From: Pseudomonas sp. H3(2019)
Lineage (GTDB): Bacteria > Pseudomonadota > Gammaproteobacteria > Pseudomonadales > Pseudomonadaceae
Assembly: GCF_007713465.1 (NCBI RefSeq)
Contig: NZ_VMSG01000002.1
Location: 186,001-250,000 of the forward strand
DNA: 64,000 nt
Direction of reading: 5' to 3'
Shown here in pieces: positions 33,714 to 43,050 of the stretch. The stretch's first letter is position 1. Each line of letters begins with the position of its first letter. A program made the position numbers and the translations under genes. Under the pieces are notes generated by a model that worked only from the letters and a program-made list of their open reading frames with translations, was not told the origin of the DNA and did no database searches.

Positions 33714-34994
33714 TCAGGCCAGCAACTTACGTTCGTCTTTACCGTACTTGAGCGATTTTTCGTCCGGAATCATCAGGCCGGTGTGCTCGTCGCGCCCCTG
33801 CAGGATGAAACGGGCGTCCGGCTTACCCAACTGGGTGGCAGCCTGCTGGCTGTCGGCACCAATCTCGCCTTTCTTCATGCGGTTGACGATCACGCCCACC
33901 GCCGTGTCGTTGAAGTCGCGCAGCATCCATGCATCACCGTCGCTGTCACCGGCCACCAGCACCGGACCGTAGCCCTTCTGTTTCACCAGTACATTTTTGA
34001 TGCCGACGGTCTTGCCCGGCCCGTAATTGAAGTGCCAGTCCGGTTGATAGCGACTGGTGTACTTGCCGTTTTCCATCGCCATGCGCAGGCCGATCACGTT
34101 CTCGGGCGGTACGCCGTAGCCGTAATTGGGGTGGCCGGCGAACACCCGCACCACGTCGTCGATCGAGGCAGTGCTGACATAGACGTCGATGCCGTTGGCG
34201 CGCAACGTGTGCATCAGGCCGCGGATTTCCTCATGGATGCGAATGCCATGGAAGTGCGTGTCCGCTACCACGCCTGCCTTGCCCGGCAACGTGCGTGAAC
34301 TCTCGTACTTGACCTTGCGCAGCGCGTCGCCCATGGCGTAGTTGTTGGAGGCCTCGGCCATCGCCTGCAACTCGGCGGTGGTCATGTTCTTGTAGAAGTA
34401 CAGAATCCACTTGTAGCCGATCTCCACCGGGTAGCTGTCGCAGATCGCGTCGTACATGAAGTAGAGCTTGGCGAGAAAATCCTTGTACTGCTCGCTGGCC
34501 TGGATCTCTTCCAGGCTTTTGTCGCCAGCAAGTCCCTTGTAGTTGGCGTGCAGCCAGCGGTAGTCAGCTTCCACGTCACTGGCGATGTCTTCCATGGTGA
34601 CCGGCTTACCGTCCACCGTGGTGTAGTCCTTCATGAACGCGCCGTTTGGCACGTCCTGGCGCAGCACGGCGGCGAACTCATCGGGCGTCAGCTTGTACTG
34701 CAAATGATTGATCTGGTAGACCAACAACGCTTCTTCACAGTCATTCATGATGCAGGTGTTGTCCCAGTCGAACACCGCGTACGGGCGCTGATCAGGACGG
34801 TAAGACGCGCTTTTGACGCCGTGCTGATCAATCACCGCCTGCAGGCGCTGGGTGTTCAGTGGCGACCAGCGCGCCGGATCCAGCGCGCTCGGCGTGGCCG
34901 GGGGCGTGGCGGCTTGCGTTATACGGGAGGACAACAACAGCGGGGTTACGACGGAAACAGTAGCGAGGGTGTTCAGAAACTGGCGACGCTGCAT
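33714..34994 (-). CDS. Exported HAD-superfamily phosphatase, PchP-like
   Basis: The 426-residue protein has an N-terminal signal (MQRRQFLNTLATVSVVTPLL, with RRQFL resembling a Tat motif) and is periplasmic. HAD motif I is VFDWDNTCIMND with the nucleophilic Asp. Motif II is VYVSTASIDDVVRV, and motif IV is VAGDSDGDAWML. A long helical cap lies between I and II. Length and layout resemble HAD-IB phosphatases of the phosphorylcholine-phosphatase type, but the substrate is inference. It is divergent from a DeoR regulator with a 267-base promoter region that carries paired CACAATATT sites. The start at 34994 was chosen because it begins the signal peptide. Confidence 0.85.
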   Translation of the reverse strand: MQRRQFLNTLATVSVVTPLLLSSRITQAATPPATPSALDPARWSPLNTQRLQAVIDQHGVKSASYRPDQRPYAVFDWDNTCIMNDCEEALLVYQINHLQYKLTPDEFAAVLRQDVPNGAFMKDYTTVDGKPVTMEDIASDVEADYRWLHANYKGLAGDKSLEEIQASEQYKDFLAKLYFMYDAICDSYPVEIGYKWILYFYKNMTTAELQAMAEASNNYAMGDALRKVKYESSRTLPGKAGVVADTHFHGIRIHEEIRGLMHTLRANGIDVYVSTASIDDVVRVFAGHPNYGYGVPPENVIGLRMAMENGKYTSRYQPDWHFNYGPGKTVGIKNVLVKQKGYGPVLVAGDSDGDAWMLRDFNDTAVGVIVNRMKKGEIGADSQQAATQLGKPDARFILQGRDEHTGLMIPDEKSLKYGKDERKLLA

Positions 34995-35115
34995 GGTATA
35001 GCTCCTACTTCTAGACGATAGGTTACAACCGAGGCGATGGCGAAAGCGTGTTTCGAAAATAAGGACGAGGGGGAAAAACCGTCCCGCGACGAGGCTAACT
35101 TCAAATACACAAAAA

Positions 35116-35135
35116 CACAATATTGCCACAATATT
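35116..35135. promoter_or_regulatory. Paired CACAATATT motifs between the divergent HAD and DeoR genes
   Basis: CACAATATT occurs at 35116 and again at 35127, 11 bases apart, one helical turn. Each contains an AATATT palindromic core. The position between two divergent genes, one coding for a DeoR regulator, suggests an operator. This is inference from pattern and position only. Confidence 0.45.
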
Positions 35136-35260
35136 ACATTTTGATGATTCGCAGGCCGCGCCTGCCCTATGCTGATGGAGGCCGGGACGAACTTGACAGT
35201 GACCGACGCCCCTCCACAATGCGTGCTCGGACAGCGACTCAAACAGCAGGGACACCCGGC

Positions 35261-36031
35261 ATGTGGCAAGAAGAGCGTTACCAGCGAATCCGCGCACTGC
35301 TATCGACCTTGCAGCGCGTCACCACCGACCGCATCGTCACGGAGCTGAATGTTTCACGCGAGACCGTGCGGCGCGATCTGGTCGCCCTGGAAGACCTTGG
35401 GGAGTTGAAGCGGATACACGGCGGCGCCATTCGCGTCGAAGACGAAGCGCCCATCGCCGAGCGGGCGCACAGCAACGTCAAATTCAAGCGTGACCTCGCG
35501 CGTGCAGCGGTCGGCCTGCTGTCGCACGGACAGACCGTGTTTATCGACGCGGGCACCACCACTGTCATCCTTGCCGAAGAGCTGGCCAAGCTGGGCGGGC
35601 TGACCGTGATCACCAACTCGTTCAACGTGGCGCTGCAATTGCGTAATCCCGCCGCATCGGGCGGCCAGCACAACGAGGTGATCGTACTGGGTGGGTCGCT
35701 AGACGACCGTGCTCCCGCCACGGTTGGCGGCACCACGGTGGCGGAGATTGGCCGCTATCGGGCCGACCTCGCGCTGTTGTCGCCCGTCGGCATCGACGCC
35801 CAGCGCGGTGCCAGCAACTACGACCACCGTGAGGCCGAAGTGGCTCGTGCCATGGCCGAACATGCCGAGCGCGTGGTCATCCTCGCCGACTACAGCAAGA
35901 TCGGCGTGGAGAGCCGCGTAGCCTTCTGTCCGCCAGAGCGCATCGACGTGCTCATCACCAACCACAAGGCCAGCACCGAAGCGGCGTTTGCCGCACTGAA
36001 CGCCAAGCTGAAACACATCATCCTGGCGTAG
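35261..36031 (+). CDS. DeoR-family transcriptional regulator
   Basis: The 256-residue product has an N-terminal DeoR helix-turn-helix (MWQEERYQRIRALLSTLQ, then VSRETVRRDLVALEDLGELK and IHGGAI). The C-terminal sugar-phosphate-isomerase-like sensor domain has FIDAGTTTVILAEEL, ITNSFNVALQL, VIVLGGSLDD and LILADYSKIG-type motifs. Such regulators respond to phosphorylated sugars or polyols. ATG 35261 starts the typical N-terminus. It is divergent from the HAD phosphatase, which may be its target. Its stop is one base from the end of the convergent phaG-like gene. Confidence 0.9.
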   Translation: MWQEERYQRIRALLSTLQRVTTDRIVTELNVSRETVRRDLVALEDLGELKRIHGGAIRVEDEAPIAERAHSNVKFKRDLARAAVGLLSHGQTVFIDAGTTTVILAEELAKLGGLTVITNSFNVALQLRNPAASGGQHNEVIVLGGSLDDRAPATVGGTTVAEIGRYRADLALLSPVGIDAQRGASNYDHREAEVARAMAEHAERVVILADYSKIGVESRVAFCPPERIDVLITNHKASTEAAFAALNAKLKHIILA

Positions 36032-36032
36032 C

Positions 36033-36917
36033 TCACATCAGTGAAGCTTCTCTACTGAAAGCGTGATGACGGACCTGATTCGGAGTGCCGCAAGCCGGCT
36101 GCAGAAAGCCGAGTAAGGCCTGCCGTGTGTCATGCCAGGCCGCCGGGTGTTCCATATCGAGGAAATGCCCGGCGTTCTTGATGGTATGGAACCGGGACTG
36201 ACGGGCATGAGCGGCAAAAATCCGGGCGTCCTCCACCGAGGTGTATTCATCCCATTCGCCGTTGACGAACAACAACGGGACTTCGATCGCGTCGGCACAG
36301 ACAGCGTAGCAGTGGATGTCCTGGGTCAGAATCTCGTTGACGTGGAAATGCATCTGCCGGTATTCGTGTTCGGCCAGGCTGCTGACATGCCGGTGATTAA
36401 AACGCTTGAACAACGATGGCAGGTGCTTACCGATGGTGCTGTTGATCAAGTGCCCGACATTGAGACGATCACAGTCCTGGAGAAAGTTCAGGCCGCTCTC
36501 CAGGTAATCGCGCATCGGCGTATTGATCCGCGCTGCAAATGAATTGATCACCGCCTTCTCGATTCGTCGCGGGCGCTGGGCCAGCGCCAGCAAGGTAGCC
36601 GCGCCCCCCCAGGAAAAGGACAGCACATGGTGCACGGAAAAGTGTTCGATCAATTCCAGCAGTATCTGCGCCTCGTCTTCCTTTCGGATCGGTTGACCAT
36701 GGAGGTTGTGCTGTCTCGACTGACCGGCGTAAGGCTGATCGTACAGCACCACATTGAATCGCGGCTGCAGGTAACGCACCGTTTGAGCAAAGGATGCGGT
36801 AGTTGCCAGCGAGCCGTTGACCAGAATGATGGTTTTGTCAGCGGCGGCGTTGAGATAGTGCTCGGTATAAACCTTGTACTTCTTGCAAATCTCGACGATG
36901 GCAGTTTTCGGCATCAT
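36033..36917 (-). CDS. phaG: PhaG/RhlA-family 3-hydroxyacyl-ACP thioesterase/transferase
   Basis: The 294-residue alpha/beta-hydrolase is almost the exact length of PhaG (295). It has KTIILVNGSLATTASFAQTV, FNVVLYDQPYAGQSRQHN, EAQILLELIEHFS, FSWGG (nucleophile elbow region), NSTIGKHLPSLFKRFNHRHV, and the catalytic Asp and His in NGEWDEYTSVEDAR and NAGHFLDMEHP. The middle region is more PhaG-like than RhlA-like. PhaG diverts (R)-3-hydroxyacyl chains from fatty-acid synthesis to medium-chain polyhydroxyalkanoate; RhlA joins two of them for rhamnolipid precursors. No rhlB or pha genes are adjacent. It is convergent with the DeoR gene. Start ATG 36917 (or 36914) is set by similarity. Confidence 0.85.
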   Translation of the reverse strand: MMPKTAIVEICKKYKVYTEHYLNAAADKTIILVNGSLATTASFAQTVRYLQPRFNVVLYDQPYAGQSRQHNLHGQPIRKEDEAQILLELIEHFSVHHVLSFSWGGAATLLALAQRPRRIEKAVINSFAARINTPMRDYLESGLNFLQDCDRLNVGHLINSTIGKHLPSLFKRFNHRHVSSLAEHEYRQMHFHVNEILTQDIHCYAVCADAIEVPLLFVNGEWDEYTSVEDARIFAAHARQSRFHTIKNAGHFLDMEHPAAWHDTRQALLGFLQPACGTPNQVRHHAFSREASLM

Positions 36918-37225
36918 GTCATTTTCTTCCCTGAACAAATTGAACCAAGCGCACAGCGTGAGCGACTGCCCGGACGATCTTTGTGACTGACAAGTCACTG
37001 ACTGACCGGAGGCTCAGAGTTAAGCAGGGATTTTCCCTTCTGCAAGGGCCCGAACGAGTTATTTCTTCGCCCCGTGACAAACGATGATCCGACTCGCAAT
37101 CCCGGCCTCTCAAACCTGATGCAGAAGCCTCGCCGGGGTTCACTGGCATCGCATAACCCTTGCACCTATGGGAAGATGTTTGCCGCCTTGAGTCGGCGAT
37201 GAGTTGAGTCGACCTTCTACTTCCA

Positions 37226-38008
37226 ATGCCTGAACTATCAATCATGAACCGGACCACACGCGTGTCGAGCACCTGGACCAAGGCCCTTTGCAGGCTGTGT
37301 CTGTCGGTATCGCTGCTGATGACCTATAACGCGTGCGGTGCACCATTACCGATTGAACTGTTTATCCCCGATGCGCCCCCACTGACGTTTGTCGATGATC
37401 CCAAAGGTCACGGCATCGTCGGAGACGCTGTCCTGATGGCTATCGCCAACGCCGGCTATGTCGCTCATGTGCAGGCGCTGCCTTGGGCCAGAGCGCAAAA
37501 ACACGTCAGTAAGAAGCAGGACATCCTGATAGCCCCGTTGTCACGTACGCCAGAACGTGAGGAGCACTTCAGCTGGATCGCTCCCATCATGTCCATGGAA
37601 CGAGCCTTTTTCAGCCTTGACCGGCCGGTGAGCAGCTTCGCTGAAGCCAGGAAAACCTACCGCGTGATCGGTGTAGGTCTGGGCAGCGCACAAGAGGAAA
37701 TCCTGCGTGCGCAAGGTTTCGACAACCAACAGATCTACCCGCTGACCATTGGCGACAACCCCGCGCAAATGCTCTTGAGAGGACGCATCGATGCCTGGTT
37801 CAACGGTGTCCCGGAGACTCGATACATTTGGCCGAAGGTGTCTCGACGCAAACTGCTGATGAGTCCTGTCATGAACAAAACGGATCTCTATCTGGCCTGC
37901 TCGAAACAATGTTCCCCTCAACAGGTACAAGACTTGCGCAAAGCGATTGAAACGCTTCGCAGCGACGGCACTCTGGCACGGATACAAAAGGGCTATTTGT
38001 CGCAATAA
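37226..38008 (+). CDS. Periplasmic solute-binding protein, family 3-like
   Basis: The 260-residue protein has a signal peptide (LCRLCLSVSLLMTYNACGAP) and the two-lobed binding-protein layout of amino-acid SBPs: LPIELFIPDAPPLTFVD, VQALPWARAQKHV, DILIAPLSRTPEREEHFSWI, YRVIGVGLGSAQEE and AWFNGVPETRY. It is of the lone type often found without permease genes, as here. The ligand is probably an amino acid or related small molecule, but this is not determined. ATG 37244 is an alternative start; neither has a clear ribosome site. Confidence 0.8.
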   Translation: MPELSIMNRTTRVSSTWTKALCRLCLSVSLLMTYNACGAPLPIELFIPDAPPLTFVDDPKGHGIVGDAVLMAIANAGYVAHVQALPWARAQKHVSKKQDILIAPLSRTPEREEHFSWIAPIMSMERAFFSLDRPVSSFAEARKTYRVIGVGLGSAQEEILRAQGFDNQQIYPLTIGDNPAQMLLRGRIDAWFNGVPETRYIWPKVSRRKLLMSPVMNKTDLYLACSKQCSPQQVQDLRKAIETLRSDGTLARIQKGYLSQ

Positions 38009-38135
38009 GCGCTTCTTGGAAAAACCCAAGGGACGCCGCTTTGACCGTATGTTGTCTGGCCCGCAAGCCGTGACCTCAGCAGAACAGTCAGCGTTGGTCA
38101 ACGGCATGGCATTCAGCAAAGTGGTCCCTTGAAGA

Positions 38136-39011
38136 TCAAGAGCGACCTACCGAACCCGAGACTGGCAGATTTCCCAGCACGTTGAGTCCTGTGATCTTCA
38201 CAAAAGTCTCATAGTCCACAGGCTTCTCAATGCGGGTTTCCGCGTTAGGTAGCACATACGCCCAGGCACGTTTGGACGAAGCGTCGTACACCAGTTTGAA
38301 CAGACGGTCTGGCACCCAGACCTTGTTGTCGCCAATGGTGGTATGACCTGCATCAAAGAGCGGGCCGGTGAAGACAAAGACATTGCCATCGGCCCGCTTC
38401 GCGAACTTTCTGACATCCGACTCGACCTTGCTCCAGACCTTCCGGTTATTGGTCGGGTTTTGCGGCACCATGTTCGACAGTGCAAAAGACTGGGCCATTG
38501 CATGTGGATTCGGTGCATCGGCGGCCGGGGACTGATGGCCACGATCCACTGCCGGATGTTGGCCACGGTAGTCGCTCAATTCTGCCCGCCCGTCCTTGGG
38601 AATGCGTGGGTCCGGATAGAACTGATTGGTTCGCTCCTCTCCTTTGGCATCCGCCAGCTGGGCCGAATTCAGACGCTCAACCACAACCAACGGCGTCTTG
38701 CTGGTTTGCGAATACAGCACCGCAAAGTTGTCGGAACACAGCGCCAAGGGCTTCATCGTTGCAGGCACGCTGGTCATGCTGATCGGCCTGGCTGCCGGGA
38801 ACAGGTCTGCGCACCCATCAAACGATGCCTGTTGCTGCTTGCTTGAATACAGGTCGATCGCCGCGCTCTGGCTGATTGAGCCTGAACGGTGCCCTTGTTC
38901 CTCGTGCTGGCTGGGCGGCTTTAGGAAATCCAGCAGGTTGCGAGCTTCTGCCGCACCGGTCGAGAACAAAACAAGGGCCGACAGCCCCACTGCTATTTTG
39001 CGTAGGTTCAT
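38136..39011 (-). CDS. Exported DNA/RNA non-specific endonuclease (NUC1/EndA type)
   Basis: The 291-residue protein has a signal peptide (AVGLSALVLFSTGAAEA-RN). The catalytic beta-beta-alpha-metal motif is present: DRGHQSPAAD with the His general base, followed by SNMVPQNPTNNRKVW with the Asn metal ligand. It would degrade DNA and RNA outside the cytoplasm, for nutrient use or biofilm DNA turnover. No immunity or toxin-delivery domain is seen. A bidirectional terminator lies 66 bases upstream. Confidence 0.9.
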   Translation of the reverse strand: MNLRKIAVGLSALVLFSTGAAEARNLLDFLKPPSQHEEQGHRSGSISQSAAIDLYSSKQQQASFDGCADLFPAARPISMTSVPATMKPLALCSDNFAVLYSQTSKTPLVVVERLNSAQLADAKGEERTNQFYPDPRIPKDGRAELSDYRGQHPAVDRGHQSPAADAPNPHAMAQSFALSNMVPQNPTNNRKVWSKVESDVRKFAKRADGNVFVFTGPLFDAGHTTIGDNKVWVPDRLFKLVYDASSKRAWAYVLPNAETRIEKPVDYETFVKITGLNVLGNLPVSGSVGRS

Positions 39012-39076
39012 GCTTGGAATCTTTGAATTGGATTGAGGGAGGATACTGGCGGCAAAGCCCGGAAATCGTCGACACG

Positions 39077-39102
39077 AAAAAAGAGGCCAATGCCTCTTTT
39101 TT
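39077..39102. terminator. Bidirectional Rho-independent terminator
   Basis: AAAAAAGAGGC and GCCTCTTTTTT arms with a four-base loop. It has A- and T-runs on both sides. No gene ends close by on the plus strand; on the minus strand it lies between the small-molecule cluster (ending 39251) and the nuclease gene, so it probably terminates that cluster. Confidence 0.8.
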
Positions 39103-39193
39103 CAATGCGGACAACATAATAGCGAGACTCGCAGCATGCGTCTGACCTATTGAAATCAAAGGAGTTTCTTTTACTCCAAAAACAGGAGTAAGC

Positions 39194-39253
39194 ATGATCC
39201 GCAAAGACGTGATCGACTATGAAATCTCCCTCGACGGTGTCCCCCCCTGGCTA
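39194..39253 (+). other. Possible 5' stub of a truncated gene
   Basis: ATG 39194 lies behind a strong AGGAG ribosome site and starts MIRKDVIDYEISLDGVPPWL. After about 20 codons the frame enters sequence antisense to the flavoenzyme gene that ends at 39251. The stub has its own upstream hairpin (GGAGTTTC/TTACTCC). It may be the 5' end of a gene cut off when the cluster to its right arrived, or a short peptide frame. Confidence 0.3.
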
Positions 39254-40465
39254 AGTGCAATAACCATTCATAGCTGGATCAGCTTCGCGCTGATCCAGCA
39301 CAAAATCCCCATAAGCGAGCATGGCGGTGTCCCAATTCACATCCATATGGGACGCCATCACCTGAATGTCGCGCCAGTGCCGTTGCACCGGACTCGCATC
39401 AAAAATCGCCGCAGTTCCCATTTGCCACACCAGCCGTTGAACAGCCTGCACGCACAACCGAATCAGATAGGCACGATCTCGCTTGAGGGTGACCAGCTCT
39501 TGCAGAGACAGTGACCTGCCTGCAACACCTGCGCTATGGAGTAAAAAGGTAATGGCTTGGTAAAGGTGCCTGGCGCAGCTCAATTGCGCAGCACTTTCCG
39601 CGAGTCGTTCCAGCAAGATTGGCCGAGCCTTTAATGCCCCGCCCTCCTTCGTGGATTCATGTTTGCGCAGTGCTGCAATGCAGTCGTCGTACGCACCCTC
39701 CGCGCAACCAAGCACAGGGCCGATGTGCAGACTGCCCAGATACGGAATGAACTCCACATCAAACATGTAGCCATCCGGATTGTGCCGGGCGCCTACCGGG
39801 GCGGGGCCGAAACACTCCGATTGCGAGACCACCCAATCGTCTGGCACAAATACATCGTCCAGTCGTAGATCCTTCGATCCGGTACCGCACATGCCAGCGA
39901 CGTGCCAGGCATCTTCGATCTGAACCTGGTCAGCCCTGAGAGTGATTAACAGCGGATGGCCAGGCGATACATCTGCAGGATTATCCCGGCGCACGGATAC
40001 GATAACCCAGCTGGCATGATCGATCCCCGAGCTGAAACGCCAGGTTCCGCTAACGCGAAAGCCACCGTCAACTTTCAGGATCGAGAGATCCTTGGACACA
40101 GAGGCAGTGGCAATGATTTGCCCCGGCCCATCGGCAAAGACCTTCTCCTGGCATGAGGAAGGAAGCCGCCCGACAATCGCCGCATGGCTGCCCACAAGGC
40201 CAATCATCCAACCGGTCGACGGACAAACCCGCGCGGCAATTCGAGAGGTTTCAACCAGGGTTGGCCAATCGCGTTGCAGTCCGCCATAACGTCTTGGCAC
40301 GAACAACTGCATAAGCTCCCCGGCAAGCAAGTCGTCTACAGTCTGCTGCGAAATACAGCGGGCCCGCTCGGTTTCAGCGGCAAGAGTCCGCCATCGCCCG
40401 AGGAGTGCCCTGACTCGATCGCAGGTTTCATGATGTCCCAATGGCAACTCTGTCATCCAATCCAT
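39251..40465 (-). CDS. Acyl-CoA-dehydrogenase-fold flavoenzyme (group D monooxygenase-like)
   Basis: The 404-residue protein starts at ATG 40465 with an AGGAGG ribosome site. It shows the three-domain ACAD layout: an N-terminal helical domain (ELMQLFVPRRYGGLQRDWPT), a central beta domain (IATASVSKDLSILKVDGGFR, GTWRFSSGIDHASWVIVSVR), and a C-terminal helical domain (LHIGPVLGCAEGAYDDCIA onward). The pattern resembles HsaA/HpaB/DszC-type FMNH2 or FADH2-dependent oxygenases rather than true CoA dehydrogenases. In the five-gene cluster it is a candidate N- or C-hydroxylase or a desaturase. The gap to the upstream gene is 12 bases. Confidence 0.8.
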   Translation of the reverse strand: MDWMTELPLGHHETCDRVRALLGRWRTLAAETERARCISQQTVDDLLAGELMQLFVPRRYGGLQRDWPTLVETSRIAARVCPSTGWMIGLVGSHAAIVGRLPSSCQEKVFADGPGQIIATASVSKDLSILKVDGGFRVSGTWRFSSGIDHASWVIVSVRRDNPADVSPGHPLLITLRADQVQIEDAWHVAGMCGTGSKDLRLDDVFVPDDWVVSQSECFGPAPVGARHNPDGYMFDVEFIPYLGSLHIGPVLGCAEGAYDDCIAALRKHESTKEGGALKARPILLERLAESAAQLSCARHLYQAITFLLHSAGVAGRSLSLQELVTLKRDRAYLIRLCVQAVQRLVWQMGTAAIFDASPVQRHWRDIQVMASHMDVNWDTAMLAYGDFVLDQREADPAMNGYCT

Positions 40466-40477
40466 CAAAACCGCCTC

Positions 40478-41470
40478 CTAACGATCAGCCGCAGGCTGTG
40501 AGAGCTTCCTGACAACCGGATATTCGAAGCAGAAACCATCGGGGATAAAGGGCTGGCCAAGCAGTTCGATGAACCGGGTGATGCTTTTCTCGTCGTTGGA
40601 GGCAACAAACTCATAGAAGTTGGTGCCGTTCCAGATGAGATAGACATGAGCAAAATAGCGGGACGCCGCTTCGACGAAATCGGAAAAATGGATCTGGCCA
40701 TTCTCCATCTGCGACAACATGGCATTCCTTTTCCAGGCTATCTCCTCCTCGGAAAAGTAATGAACCTTGTGCTGTTCGTCCTTTACCCGTTCCCGCCGGT
40801 AGTACTCGTCGACCTCGGGCTGATTGAATTTCTCCAGAAAGAATGCGAGGCCATCCTCGCGCAGGAAACTCGAAACGCCTTTTAGATGCTCGTCCCTGTT
40901 TCTGCCATAGAACTGGAAAGCCGCCATCTCATAGAGATAGTCAACCCCACGAAACGGCACCTGCGAATCCAACGCTTGCGCCACGATCTCGCGGTTCACC
41001 TGAAGAAACGACCCAGAGTGGAATGCGCAAAGCTCCTTGTCGGCATGAGCGTCGAAATGGATCTGGTTCGCCTTGTTCGGTGAGTTGGTCAGCGTCCGTA
41101 TTGCGCCCTTGGCGTATTTTGCCAACGACCTGCCGCTACTCCCATCAAACGCATCAATCTCCCACAAAGTGAAAGCTCGATCATCCTGCTTGCGCCGCTC
41201 GAGGGTATAGCGGGCAAGCGTCACGCCGACATGGGAAAGCTCTTCCAGAATACCCGGCACGCTGGCCAGAAAATGCGAAAAAAGCGGACCGGTCTGCGCC
41301 ACCAGCAGGTCATGGTAGGCCAGCACCTCCGGGTCCTGAATCTGCTCGCGTATTCTCGTTGTCACAGGCTGCCTGGGCACCTGGACCTTGCCTCTGGCCA
41401 AGTCGTCAAAATAGTCGGCCAGCTTGTTCATCGCAGAATCGACAAAGGCAGGATTCGAATCGGTGATCAT
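40478..41470 (-). CDS. SAM-dependent methyltransferase-like protein
   Basis: The 330-residue protein has a Rossmann-type layout suggestive of class I methyltransferases. FTLWEIDAFDGSSGRSLAKY stands at motif I, QIHFDAHAD follows, and VDYLYEMAAFQFYGRNRDEH then GVSSFLREDGLAFFLEKF correspond to the post-II and motif III region. Motif I lacks the classical GxGxG, so SAM binding may be altered or lost. It is encoded in one operon with the adenylating enzyme and flavoenzyme (32 and 12 base gaps). No close named family is recognised. Confidence 0.6.
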   Translation of the reverse strand: MITDSNPAFVDSAMNKLADYFDDLARGKVQVPRQPVTTRIREQIQDPEVLAYHDLLVAQTGPLFSHFLASVPGILEELSHVGVTLARYTLERRKQDDRAFTLWEIDAFDGSSGRSLAKYAKGAIRTLTNSPNKANQIHFDAHADKELCAFHSGSFLQVNREIVAQALDSQVPFRGVDYLYEMAAFQFYGRNRDEHLKGVSSFLREDGLAFFLEKFNQPEVDEYYRRERVKDEQHKVHYFSEEEIAWKRNAMLSQMENGQIHFSDFVEAASRYFAHVYLIWNGTNFYEFVASNDEKSITRFIELLGQPFIPDGFCFEYPVVRKLSQPAADR

Positions 41471-41502
41471 TTCCGTAATTCCGTTTACGCATTGAATGTT
41501 TA

Positions 41503-43050
41503 TTAAATGGCCACAGCGCCGGCTGCCAAGAGATGCGCCGTCGTTTTACCGTTGAGGTTGCGTGGCAACGCCTCATGAAAACTGACAACGCCGGGCACCA
41601 TGTACCAATCCAACTGCGTGGCGCAGTACTGGACAAGCGCGTCACCCGACAACTCACAGCCTTTTTTCAGAACCACACAGGCCTTGGGGACATGCCCGGC
41701 AACTTCATCCGGCAGAGGGATCACGACGACCTCGCTGACGGCCTCGTGCGAGAGGATGACCTGCTCGATTTCCCTGGGGTTGACTTGAAACGTGCGCCGG
41801 GTGAAGACGTTGTCCTTGCGGCCGACGAAATACAGGTACTGCTCACTGTCCATCCTGAACAGGTCGCCGGTGAAATAGACCTGTGTCTCGCCGAACAGAT
41901 CGTTTCTGAGCACACGCCGGTTCAGCTCCGGTTTGTTCCAGTAGCCGAGCATTACCAGATCGCCAGCGACGACCAGTTCGCCCACCCGATCTGGCTGGCT
42001 GATACGTTGCAGGTCTTCGTCAACGAGGAAAACCTTGACCCCGGGAATCGGCTTGCCAACTGACCCGGGACGTTGATCGAGCTGCTCCGGCGGCAGATAC
42101 GCGACCCGCTTGCACTCGGTCAGGCCATACATGGAATAAACGGCAACACCTGGAAGGGACGCTCGTAATTGACGTATATGCTTGGGCGGCAGCGCTTGCC
42201 CGCTGCTGGCGATGTACTTCAGGGATTTGAATACTTCGACTTGAAACGCGTCCGGTTCGGCCTGCAACAGGAAGTGAACGGCGGGCGGCAGGATATGCAT
42301 CGCGGTGATGCCATGTTGCCGAATCAGCTCAAGCATCTGCTCGGGCCGTTCAGGCAGCGCATTCTCGGTCACCGAGCGACCACCTCCGAGCAACGGCATC
42401 ATGATGTTGTAGAAGCCATAATCGAAATGCAGGGGTGAGAAATTCAGTACGACCGCGTCCTCGAAGTTGCCCAGATAGCTGGACACTGCATCGTAGGCCG
42501 CCAGCATGTTGCGGTTGCTGACCGCGACACCCTTGGCGTCCTTCGTCGAGCCGCTCGTGTGGAAAATCACGCAAACCTCGGCACCGTTCAGCGCCCCGTC
42601 GCACACAGGAAACACCTCGTTCAAGCCATCGAATCCAGTGGTGCGCCACTGGCCCGGGCTGAATCGCTCACCCATGTGCAGGACGAACTGTAGATCGACC
42701 TTCCCGGTGAATTCGTCGAGGCTCGCACCAGCCGGTACGATCAGGGTCTTCGCCTTGATATCGTTGAGCTGATGAATGAGTTTTTCGGCGGCAATACCGT
42801 AATGCATCAGGACCAGCACGAACCCGGCCTTCATCACGCCGAGCGCGCAGGCAATCGTTTCGAGGGAAGTAGGCGCATGCAGGGCGACCCGGTCCCCCGC
42901 CGTCATCCCCGTTGCCAGCAACTGTTGAGCCACCGCGCCAGCCAGCTCATCCAGCTCAGCGTAAGTGAGCTGCTGCCCTGCGACGGCCAGTGCGATCTTC
43001 TCTGGCGTAAGCTCGGCGTGATCTTTCACATAGTGATGAAAAGGTCTCAT
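41503..43050 (-). CDS. Free-standing adenylating enzyme (acyl/aminoacyl-AMP ligase)
   Basis: The 515-residue ANL-superfamily enzyme has the adenylation core motifs: A3 HTSGSTKDAKGV, A5 YSMYGLTECKRV, A7 VYFTGDLFRMD, A8 GRKDNVFTRRTFQVNPREIE and A10 catalytic Lys in LPRNLNGKTT. It has no fused carrier or condensation domain, and no carrier protein is encoded nearby. It therefore probably makes an acyl-AMP that is passed to CoA or directly to an amine. TPEKIALAVAGQQLTYAELD at the N-terminus resembles NRPS A-domains more than acetyl-CoA synthetases. It overlaps the MFS gene by four bases (ATGA). The substrate is not predictable by eye. Confidence 0.9.
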   Translation of the reverse strand: MRPFHHYVKDHAELTPEKIALAVAGQQLTYAELDELAGAVAQQLLATGMTAGDRVALHAPTSLETIACALGVMKAGFVLVLMHYGIAAEKLIHQLNDIKAKTLIVPAGASLDEFTGKVDLQFVLHMGERFSPGQWRTTGFDGLNEVFPVCDGALNGAEVCVIFHTSGSTKDAKGVAVSNRNMLAAYDAVSSYLGNFEDAVVLNFSPLHFDYGFYNIMMPLLGGGRSVTENALPERPEQMLELIRQHGITAMHILPPAVHFLLQAEPDAFQVEVFKSLKYIASSGQALPPKHIRQLRASLPGVAVYSMYGLTECKRVAYLPPEQLDQRPGSVGKPIPGVKVFLVDEDLQRISQPDRVGELVVAGDLVMLGYWNKPELNRRVLRNDLFGETQVYFTGDLFRMDSEQYLYFVGRKDNVFTRRTFQVNPREIEQVILSHEAVSEVVVIPLPDEVAGHVPKACVVLKKGCELSGDALVQYCATQLDWYMVPGVVSFHEALPRNLNGKTTAHLLAAGAVAI

